The notes under the pieces were generated by a model. It searched no databases. It saw nothing but the letters and a program-made list of their open reading frames with translations, and was not told the DNA's origin. Positions 1 to 10,450 of a stretch of DNA of 64,000 bases are shown piece after piece. A program made the translations under genes and the position numbers. Source of the stretch: Lethocerus indicus (taxonomy: Eukaryota; Arthropoda; Insecta; Hemiptera; Belostomatidae); the NCBI GenBank assembly GCA_019843655.1, contig JACDQD010000006.1:1736001-1800000 (forward strand). The letters run 5' to 3'. How positions within the stretch are numbered: the first letter of the stretch is position 1; the number at the start of each line of letters is the position of its first letter.

Positions 1-3000
1 AGTCGGAGCTTTGCGCCTCCTGCCGCGCCTGGCTACCAGCTCGTGCTGCTCCCTGGCGGGCTGGCCCCTGGCGCCGGCGCCGCCCCCGCCGCCCCTCCCC
101 CCCGCCACCGCACCCTGAGGACCGCCAACCGCCAACACGGACATCAGGAACACCGTCGAATAGATCCAGCTCACGCCCATCACCACGATCAGGAAAACGC
201 CAATCTGCGTGTACGCCAGAACGTCCGACGGCAGCATCAGCGCGCCGGTCACCGACGTCGTCAGCGCCGCCATCAGAGTCGGCCCTCCCATCATCGAAAC
301 CGAATAAACTACGGCGTTCTCTCGCTTCTCTTTGTCGGGAGCCATTCTGAACAAACAGTGCAATGATTCTAGGGCACTAAAACTCCGGTACAGACGTTAG
401 AATTCATGTTGGTTGCTTGCAAGGTGCAGTTAAGTAGTAAAAATTCTTGAAAATAACATTTTAGTATAGCCTACTACTCATTAATGAAATATTGGCAGGA
501 TAAACATCGAACTCTCCTTATAATTGACTTACTTATAATTGACCACGTAATGAATGGAGAAATCGACGGCCAGACCTATCGCGACTGAAACGGCGACAGC
601 TTCGAGCACGTTCAGTCTCCATCCCAAGAATATGAGAGTGGCGACGGTCACAAATATGGTGGCCGTGATTGTGACGATTGCGCAGAGGCTCAACAGCGGG
701 TTGAGCGTTGTGAGGAGAACGACAATGAATGCGACGCCTACAGAGACGGCGATGGCGACCACAGTGTCCTTCTGAAGAGAGCGCTGTAAGTCGTACAGTT
801 CCAGCTGGCTGACGAACCACCCGTTGCGCATGCCGGTAGGAGCACTTTGCAGCTCTTTCCTGCTCCAATTCTCCACCTATACAGAATATACACCGCGTTA
901 GAAGTACATATATATGTTCAAGAATAAAGTACACGTACAAAACTTAATACAGTTGAAACTTTATTTAATATACCTGTTTTGTGGTCTGCGAGGGGTTGGA
1001 ATACTGTAGGTTCGTGATGTTTCTGTCTCCTCTCGCCGGTTTGGTCTTTTGCTAGACCGGTTTCGGCTGCTCGCCATCTTCAGTAGCTGTTAGTCACTTT
1101 TGGCCATTTGGATGTTTTTTGGGCATCCTCACTGCACTCTCGTCACTTTCATATGTACTGTCAGTGAGGATGCCCAAAAAACATCCAAAGTGCTAACAGT
1201 GACTAACACCGCAACTGAAGATGGTGAGCAGCTGAAACCGGTCTAGCAAAAGACCAAACCAGCGACAGGAGACAGAAACGTCACGAACCTACAGTATTGA
1301 AACTTTATATTTTGAAAAGTACATTCCATTTACAGGCTATTAATAAAAACTTAATGATACCTTTTAGAGGCTTATAGTTCAGTTTCAACTGAGACTGTTC
1401 AAGAAGTGGAGACAAGCGAAGAAATTCGTGCTACATTTGAAATTTAAATTTATACAATCTCTTATTTTACTGTGTTGTGAAACAGTGACAAAAGTGAAAA
1501 CGGTACAGAGTACGCTGAGTGTACAAAGTTCCAAAGTGCTTTCAGTGGATATAGTGCACTGAGGTCAAATGTCTCGTAATCCTCTCGTGAATATAACAAG
1601 TGGATAGGCGCAAAACGGTATTGTAATTTTAATGGCAATATATTCAGAGACCGAGTGTGACAGTGATTGTGTGATAAAAAATGAGGTGAAAAAACTGTTT
1701 GCATAATTAATTCGGTAAAATGTTGAAAGCCCAGAGAGCCCCAATTTTGGTTCTGTAAGAAATGAAAAATTCGAGGCACTCTGTTTAGCCAAGCCATACT
1801 GGATCACTTTTCTGGTTTTACCTTGGGTTTGAGAGAGAGGCTGTCGCTGCCGTTATTTGTTTAATCGGTAGACAACTCTGCCTTAATTAATCGGCCGGTT
1901 AGCGTCACTTGCCTGATTGTAGAAATTGTCCATTTCGACGAATGAAGTTGTATGCGAAAAACTGCTGTCATACTCGACGACGAGGGCCTTAAGTTTGGGC
2001 TGGCCGGACTTTGACGGCAACGCCGAAAACTTGGGCCCGGCGACTCCCGGCATGCTGAGCTCGGCGGGAGTGCTGTAGAGGGAGGACGCGGCCCTCGGCA
2101 GACACGTCGAGAACACCCGTTTGTTGTACGGAAATCGAGCGGTCTCGCAGCAGGGAGCGCGCGAGAGCGAGGCGTGGACCGGATCTGAGCATCTGCGCTC
2201 CATCCAACCGACAAACGCTTCCAGGAAACAGTTGGGTAATAGAGGACCCATTGTCGACTGATAAAAAGGTTGAGCCCTAGAAAATATAATTCATTGACTG
2301 AATAAAATTAATATTTGAATAGTCTAAACTCTCAGATCAAATATGTATGTGTGAATCATTATCCTTAAATAACAAGATCTGCACCATGATTTATTTACCC
2401 ATCACAAATCAGTCGGTTATTTGAAACTGGTAAAATATTATTGAAAATTTGTTCATAAATATTTTTTAAATGTAAAAGAACTAAACATTTTTATATAGCA
2501 TCTCCATACAAGACAGCTAATATGAATGGTGGTGGCCGATTAGCAAATAGAATGAGATAATTGTTTTTGTAATTTAAATACTTAATAATTTAACAATTGT
2601 AGTCTACCTAAGGTTGGAACAGAAAGACAGAAGCCAAGTTTGCGATTCAGGAGCGCTCAAATCGAAAGAAGGATCGAGTTGTAATTTCCCTCTTGAACTC
2701 GGGTCCATATAATCACCATTATCCTGAGGTACAACACCCCACACAAATCTCAACGGCAATCTCGCATTGGCTTTGTTAATATCCATCTGCAAAAGAAGCA
2801 GGCTTTTATATATTCAAAATTTATATCGGTATCCCTAGTTAAGTGGTAAATGAACTACAAATTTACAGAAAAATAAATTTCAAAAATTAATAAAAGATCT
2901 ACAATGTTCAAAGAGAATTTTCCAAAGCACAGACTGTTCTATTGAGCTTAATGCATGGAGTACCTAGTAAAAAAATATTCAACATTTTGTACTATACAGG

Positions 3001-6000
3001 GTGTCATATGAGCAAGTTAAAAACTTGTTTTAACGTTAAAATACTTACATGTTCTTAATGGTTTCAAATTTGGCCTGTATTATAAATACTTTTCTACTTC
3101 AATTTACTGTAAGAGCATGCTCGTATTACAGTTCCTCATTGACTGAAACACGAACAATCGCACCTACCCTTTGCAAGCGCTCAAACCAAAACCTCTCCTT
3201 GTAGACAAGGTCGTACTGTTCGAAAGGATGACTCGTTCTGAAGAGCTGCAGGTCGGGGCTGTCGGGTAGCCTGAGCCGAGGATGGTAGAGAACGGCGAAC
3301 GCGGCCAAAGCCGCCAGACCGCCGAGGAACGCTATCCAGAAGTAGCGAAGGCGGAGGACGCACGCGACCAGCAAAGAACGGAAACCGACACCCAGAGACT
3401 GGAGCAGAGGCTCCATCCTCGACAGGATTGGAGGAAGGCGCTCGGAGATCACCAAGCTCGCTGGGATCCACGCTATCATCACAAGAAAGTTGGCGACGAC
3501 TGCGGTACCGGCAAACACGCTGTATTACAACATACCGTTCTACTATCAACAAATATTTATAAACCAAATTTATACATCATAAAATCTGAACAAGATAAAT
3601 TAATAATGTATCTTCGTAGATATCAGATTGAAAAATCTTTAACTGTAGTTAATACTATAAATTATTAATAGAGTAAATATATAATGTAGATTAATATTAT
3701 ATCTACACTATATTTATAACAGCTGTGAAACACATCCTTATATTATAATATACTCTGACATATCAGACAAATCATTCAATTGGCAGATAATTATTTTGAC
3801 TACTGTGGTATACTGCGGTATTATATATGATAAAAATAAATGCATCAGCAAAGTTAATTTATTTATACATTAAACAATTCTTATTCGAGTTTATCTGAAT
3901 TTGAAAATTTTACAAGGATTATACAGTTTTCTTCCTTTGTAAATATCAATACCGCCTCTATGCATTTTATCACTTGAGGGTTTCAAGAGTATTGTAAATA
4001 TATATTTAACCGATGTACCTGAAGCAACAAATGGCTGTAATGTTGCTAATGTAAGATGAGTAAAAGGCGGCTGCCGTAGTGAGGGATGATACTAGCATGC
4101 AGAGTGCCGAATGGTTGTGCGAGGCGTGGACCAATTTGGTCATTGTAATTCTATCGTCTTCGGATTTTGCGCACGACCACACCTTACACACCATCAGACT
4201 GGCGTCTCCCCCAACGCCTAAACACAAATGAAACAGGAAAATGATACGCCGATAATCAATTTGGGAATAACTCAGAAAGTTGGTAGCAGAAATAAATATT
4301 CTAATGTAATTTTTATTTCTAACCGACGACTATAACATTTATAATTACATATTTAAGCACTTTTCACATTCTTCAATAGTATTAACATTAAAATTATACA
4401 ATATTTACAGTGAACTCTAACTAGGCTCAAAACAAAAATATACTCTAAGTTGAATGATTGCATATTTCGAATTGAACTTACCCACAGCCACGATTGATGC
4501 AAGAAGGTTCATAAACGGGAAGAATTTCAGTTCAAATATAAGGGTATAGATGAAATAAGAAATACCCAATGAGAAGGCAATCGCAATTAGAGTCATGAGG
4601 GTAACAAATATTGAACCGGTGTAGAGCCACATTGAGAACAGTACAAAACCGGCACCCATAGCTATTAGCCTTGTATCTCGTACCAGATATTCATCAAACA
4701 ATGTTTCCTTCAAACCTAGTCAAACGAATATATTAAAGTTAATTTAGAATACTACTAATATAAAATGTTAAACTAAGTTCCTATAGTACAATATATTAAT
4801 CTCTAATAATCAAAGATTACTTAAACCCGAACACATCTTACCAAAATCAATAGCTGTGACGGCAACATTTTCGTAGTACAGGCTTGAAAGATCGAGTGAA
4901 TTGTAATATTCGAGTGCAGCAGAACTGCGGGCAATTGGCAATATGAGCATGACATTTTGAAGTGGTGTCGATTGGTTCTATGAAAGAGACAAACAAAAAA
5001 TTAAAATGTTTTCAATTTACTTGCTAATATAACAGTAAGTAATATGACAATATATTGAAGTGTAAAAAATCAAATATTTTAAATCTTATCAAAAAGGTTT
5101 TACTTTATCAAAAGTCTTTATATTAAATGTTTAGCTAGCATATCCATACATTCAATATATCGGTATACGAGAACAAAGGTTATTTAAAATTGTCATGATA
5201 CTGTAATCATATAACTTAACTACTTTGGCAAAAATGAAGTGTGATGTCAAAGGAACCTAAATGTAAACATAATTTATAACTGGACACCTTTTCATCTAAT
5301 ATTGAGATTACTACATTGTAGTAAATTACAAATAATGAACTGAAAGAATTCTAAGGTGACATTATATAATTATAAAGTCAGATGCTTATTATTACTATTC
5401 TATGTTAACTTATTTTTGTAAATTACCTTGAATTCAAAATCAAGAATGAAATGCATCATGTTGTAAGCAGCATTATGGTCTCTGCACTGTGAAGGTATAT
5501 CCCTTGTCTTATAATCGGGCATGTGTTCCAAATCAAAATAAAAGTGATGACAATATTCCAACATGTTTCTTGTTGTTTCTATATCCTCTTTCTATAAATT
5601 AAACCATTCAAAACTGTTATTCATCAATATGTTATAGTATTTATCATTATAATCATCATCATCATAAAATATAATGATGATGTTCTGAAATTTTTTTCTG
5701 AGATTTTTTACATATTTTGGTAACACCTGTAAGATGCCAACAGAAACTATTACATGTAATAATATTTAAGGTGAATTTGTAAACATTTCATACCGTAATA
5801 TTGGAACAAGAAGGTCTTTTATTGAGCATTGCAATATAATTAGGCAAGGACCAAGGCCTACAGCAATGGTTTTTAGATATCCTTTCGCACAGTTCGGGAA
5901 AAAATGGTCCTGAGATCAGCTGAGTTTCCAAATGGCACAATTCCTGTACAGATTCAAAACTAAAGAGATCATTGTTCTTCTTTGCACTAATTACTATACG

Positions 6001-7972
6001 GCCATATTCAACATCTGAAACATACAAATATATTGTTATATACAACATTGTTTTAAACACAATTTTATTTTTTCTATTTTTGAGAATTTAAGAACACTGA
6101 GATACGTGATTAGGAAAACATTGGATTATGATTTCTTTTACCTCTTATGATTAAGAGGAAATAACTGCTGTGCATGTGATGTTTACATATAACATTTCTT
6201 TTATACTAAGAGCTATAAAAGGTTTACCAGGTTGGTTACAGAAGAATGAATCAGGTGACAAATGATCATGATGATGATCGTGATGTGAAGAGGAGTCGGC
6301 ACTTAATTTGTCTTTTAAAATTTCCCAATCTTCTTGAGAATCATCATAAGTGTAATTCCTGCGAGGTTCCACTGTCTGAAAAGAAATCCAACCCGATTAT
6401 TCTTACATTAAATACAATATATATAATTTCATGAACAGAATGATGATTCCGTACTATTATTTAAATACAAGATTGTTTAAAATTATATAAGACAGATATT
6501 TGAAAATAATTAATTACAAAAATAAATGTTCGACGTAAATTATATGCTTAGGTCTCAATTTATGAGACTTTTATCGTTAAAACATTATACAATAACACTG
6601 ACCAATGAGATGTTTAAGATAGGGTGGAATCTCGACGAGGATATTTCATTAAGTGTACCATTTTCAATCCTATTCATTCCATAAGACACTACTGAACTTT
6701 TTGATCCCGATTTCTGCAAATTAAAAAGAATAGTTAGTTCTACGTAGTCCTCTAAACGTGTACACTTTCTGATACAAAACATGCCACAAAACAGGTAGAA
6801 ATATAAATAAGTCACAGATAATAAATTAATATTTATTAACTAATAGATATTAATAAATATTTTAACAGATTTATATTAATTTAAATAATTTATATTAATT
6901 TTAACAGATTTAAATTTACTACCTCTGAGTTTCTATTCTACAATTTCTATTTTGTAATTATTTAAACAGACTAAAATTATTAATTTAATGTTACGATAAA
7001 TTAAAATGCAAAATATTTTAATATAGTAGATATACCTTGCCAAATGACTTTAATAATGGCACCAATGGGTCAGCTGTGATTAAACGGCCTGTAGCATCCA
7101 CAAGGTTATCCCATGCTGTCAATCTTTGAGCTATTACAGTTCCTCTAGCTTCAAAACCCTAATAAAAATTAATTCAATTAAACACCTCCAAATATAACTT
7201 TAACCCTATACATTTTTTTGTCATAACAAATCTGATTTTATAAGTAAACTTTTCAAGAATATTAAAAAGAAGTGTACAAAGAATTCATCAGTCTTGTTGA
7301 CACAAAACTATTGTAAAACCATACTTCATAAACGATTTATCCGAAATCTAAAATTGACATTTTACGACTTCAATCTATTGTCACTTCCCTATTCAACAGT
7401 CATAATTTGAACTAATGCTTTAATAGATTTATAACATTGTAAATGTTATAAACAACAACAATTAACAATTGTATAAGTTTACAGACCAGTAAGTTTAAAT
7501 ATGTTTTAAATTTTCATCAGAGTCAAAGCGTGAATTGTATATAAATATTATCAATCAACATCGTTTTATACCATCTGAGGATCTTTGAAGTTGGGGAGTC
7601 TGACAGTTGTAAGCGGTATAAGAAGGCATGTGGATGAAAATACGGCTACAGCCACCACGACAACCCAAGGGTGGTGAGCTATTATTCTTGCAAACCTAAA
7701 ATTTAAAACATTTCAATACTTTAACGTATATATACAAAATGATGAATATATATGAAAATAAAATTCAGACACTAGTGGCTAGAATTGTAAGTATCAATGT
7801 TTCAGTATCGTTATCGTTATTAAATTTAAATATTTCGCAATTTAATAGAAATTACTACAATCTTCAATTACACTAAAAGTCAAAGGCAGAATTTTTTTCA
7901 CACTACGTATATAGAAACAACAATCATATTTTTCATATAAATGATAACACGTTGTATGACTTACCAACTCAT
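1..7972 (-). CDS. disp: Dispatched, 12-TM RND-family Hedgehog release protein (C-terminus beyond window)
   Basis: Membrane transporter of the RND/Patched family that releases cholesterol-modified Hedgehog from producing cells. I read 15 exons on the minus strand: 7972-7965, 7695-7572, 7158-7036, 6713-6603, 6375-6228, 6014-5794, 5591-5427, 4977-4842, 4715-4482, 4217-4019, 3519-3168, 2786-2608, 2276-1913, 876-533 and 346-1. Every junction keeps phase, giving 1,018 residues before the window edge; family members are about 1,200-1,500. Family signatures are FARIIAHHPWVV (TM1, residue 4 on), GFEARGTVIAQR (45), MEPRRNYTYDD, WSCAKSEDD after the sterol-sensing TM4, RLPLRFVWGV, the Cys-rich CCETARFPY, and the second RND half with GLAVDF (D893). 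TM4 reads GVGGDA, keeping the GxxxD aspartate (D428) but not the second Asp of the usual GADD. The start ATG (AGT TG) follows an in-frame TGA six bases upstream. The last part seen is Gly/Ala/Arg-rich. Family assignment is firm; exact borders are inferred. Confidence 0.93.
877..1912 (-). other. GC-AG intron of disp
   Basis: The donor side reads CAG then GCAAGT at 1912-1907 on the minus strand and the acceptor is TATAG at 881-877. Using GC keeps phase 0 on both sides (FYNQ then VENW). A nearby GT (GTGACG, at 1908) would add four bases and break the frame. The intron hosts palindromic element copy A. Confidence 0.75.
953..1308 (-). mobile_element. Palindromic hammerhead-core element, copy A, with 12-bp target duplication
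   Basis: A foldback element occupies about 965-1296 and is flanked by the same 12 bp, TTGAAACTTTAT, at 953-964 and 1297-1308. The two arms are inverted copies around a centre near 1130-1150. The left arm has an extra single-copy tail of about 45 bp (965-1010), so relative to copies B and C this copy is inverted. The left arm read on the minus strand (1086-1052) has an intact core: CTA, CTGAAGA, TGGCGAGCAGCC, GAAAC, CG, GTC, TAG. The right-arm core (1212-1246) has changes in stem II. It sits inside a disp intron. Confidence 0.85.
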
Positions 7973-10450
7973 TTTTCATTTACCGCTATTCCATTTAATT
8001 CTCAGTCATAACTGAAATAATCAAAATTATAGGTCAAAACTTATAAATCGGCCAATATGTACTGGCAGTTAGCTGCAAATATAGTCTAATATCATTACTG
8101 TATTTTACTGCTAAGTTATACATTCTTCAATCATAAAGCTGAAATCATTTTTTGTTAAATATTGCTCTCCAATTACATATTCTTCCTTATCATCAACTAA
8201 ATGGGAAAAAATGATTATCTTCAATTTTGACATATGTATCACAGTATTGATATATGCACTGAACTTTTCAAAAATCCGGTTAAGATAAATTATAATAATG
8301 TTTTATTGTGTGTATAATTCAATATATTTAACGTCTGTAATGATAAATTAACAGTTTGCTGACAGATCCGTCAGCATAATCGCAGACAGGTGGTTATCGT
8401 CACAAACAAAAAAAATCTTTCACCGGAATATAACATATTTCTCAGTTTCCGAGTCGGAAGCGCGGTTTCAGAAAGGCGTAATGAACGGAAACTAAAGTAG
8501 AGGGAGGACGCCGGGACTTAGCTAATGAAAAGAGAAAGAAAAGCCGACAGTACTTAGTACTAACCGAACTGTAGTGGTGGGGACAAAGGGTGGCGGTCAA
8601 ACCGCGATTTATACCGGCCCGGTTATACCGCTCGGGATATTTCCACGCGCGTAAATTGCCCGATCGTAAGGAGGGTTCATTTTATTGTTTCAAACAGCGG
8701 AGAGCGGAGAGTGAGAATTTCGAAAAAAAAAACACGAGACCGGCCGGCGAGCGTTGGAGCGGTGGGGCGCCGCCATAACTGGGGACCAACCACTCCCACT
8801 CTTCACAAAGGAGCCCTCCCCACCCCTCTCCAACCCCTAAACAATTTTCTCCCCAATACAATTTTCCCCGATGTCAGCCAGATTTATACGATCCATAAAA
8901 GTGGAAACCCCCATCGTCCCCTGGAGAACGGTTCATTGCTCCAGAAATGAACGGATCGTTCCCCTCCCTGGGACGCTCCCCCCCCCCACCACCATCCCGT
9001 CGCTGTGATTCCCAGGTTGCGCACCCCAACCTATATAAAATATAAATAATATTACAGGATAGAAAAATAAATAAATAAAACGGTAATTGTCAATTAGACC
9101 CCCTAACGAGGGTAACCAACTATCCCAAACATGGCGTTTAGTATCGAACGAATCGATGTATCTATATATCGTAACACTTCCAAGTTAATAATATAATAAT
9201 AAAAATGTTTGTTTTGTAAACTGTGTTATTTGTCAACTATCCAGAAACAGGCTACGTTTATTCGATATATCGCAGTCAAAAGGGAAGGTTACGGTGTCGG
9301 TAAAGAGGTTGCTCATGGGAGGGGGGTCTAATTGAAAAGACCAATAAAACTTTGGAAAAAGGGAGAAAAGTAGCCGGATTCGGGGTTTAAAATTTATTGT
9401 AGCGGCCGCTGAGGTTATCGGGTGTATTCGATGTATCGATTTATACGGGTGAATCGATGTCGCCAACTTGTGGTCGGCCATATATTAAGGCGTCCGACGG
9501 GTTGTGCTTTTTATTTTGACCAAATTAAGGGGGTTTTTTTTTCACATCGCGTACCTTCATTAAGGCGTCCGACGGGTTGTTTTTTTTATTTTGACCAAAT
9601 TAGGGGGGTTATTTTTTTTTTTTACCCGTCGGACGCCTTAATAAAGGTGCGCGATGTGAAAACAAATATGGCCGACAACAAGTTGACGACATCGATTCAC
9701 CCGTCGATAAATCGATATATCGAATACACTACAGTAAATTTTAACCGGTTGTCCCGTACACGTTTTGCTTTTACACTTAAGCGCAATCTTATCCAGCTGT
9801 ATATTATGTAACATTTTATAAGACGACTCCACCGCCTACCGGATGGTTTCATTATTCCTTACCTACAAGCGTTCGGTTTAAATTCTACTTCTTCGAACGA
9901 TTTGGAAAATCTTTTGTCCAAAATAGAAAACTCCTTTTCGCCCACCACGTTCTTTTCCTCCCCGTAATCTTATTTCCCCCCATAATATTATTCGCGCCCC
10001 TAAGAATTTCCTTGAGATGTTGACGAGAAATCCTTAAAGATGTGTAAGTAGCAAGGAATTTGATTTGGCGTCCCAAAAGACCATCCGATACCGCGGCTGA
10101 TATTTCCCAACTTCGATCGGAAACAGATTTACGGCGGTATTTTTCGATAATAGTAGGCTATTTTTTTGACTTGTTACATTTCTTTATTTTTCGTTGGCAG
10201 GAAAAATCTAGTATACCCACTAGTATATTTATAAAAGTTGTATAAGAGAGCAATTAAAGTTTGTACCGGAACGCGGTCGAAGCGCGGTTTAATCCCTCCC
10301 ACTCTGGTATAGGACAGACCGAGTTTGCGTTTTGAACCTGTCTCTCAGCTTCAGTGTGACTTGTAACTTCGCGCTTGTCGTGTCGAAGGGAAATTTCCTA
10401 TTTTAATGCAGCCGGACGGTAACCGCCCCAATCCGATTGTTCTTCGGTAG
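7973..10450. promoter_or_regulatory. Shared 5' interval between divergent disp and acid phosphatase genes
   Basis: This interval separates the disp start (minus) from the phosphatase start (plus) and must hold both promoters and 5' UTRs. It has an AT-rich part up to about 8,440, then a GC-richer, CpG-containing block to about 9,020 with a C run near 8,980, a TATATAAAA at about 9,033, and a foldback at 9,387-9,744. Near the phosphatase side, TCAGTGTG at about 10,349 resembles an arthropod initiator. No transcription start can be fixed from sequence. Confidence 0.5.
9387..9744. repeat. 358-bp foldback (MITE-like) with nested inverted and direct repeats
   Basis: The outer arms begin TTAAAATTTATTGTAG (9387-9402) and end CTACAGTAAATTTTAA (9729-9744). 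Inside, a stretch of about 60 bp (GTGTATTCGATGTATCGA..., from 9423) is repeated inverted at about 9,667-9,728. The centre has a direct repeat starting TAAGGCGTCCGACGGGTTGT (near 9,487 and 9,562) and its inverse near 9,628-9,644. The left arm has an insertion of about 18 bp. No transposase is visible and no clear target duplication was found, so the class is unknown. Confidence 0.75.

Noticed and set aside
43..366. 107-codon plus-strand ORF at the left end
   Set aside because: It is the antisense shadow of the Dispatched exon 346-1; the minus frame continues the RND protein in phase.
1462..1807. Overlapping minus-strand ORFs of 111 and 80 codons
   Set aside because: They lie in the GC-AG intron of disp, have no family similarity and are not needed for the reading frame.
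2257..2270. Acceptor ATCAG at 2258 for a disp exon
   Set aside because: Using it breaks phase with the exon ending at 2608; the acceptor CTAG at 2277 adds AQPFYQ and restores the frame.
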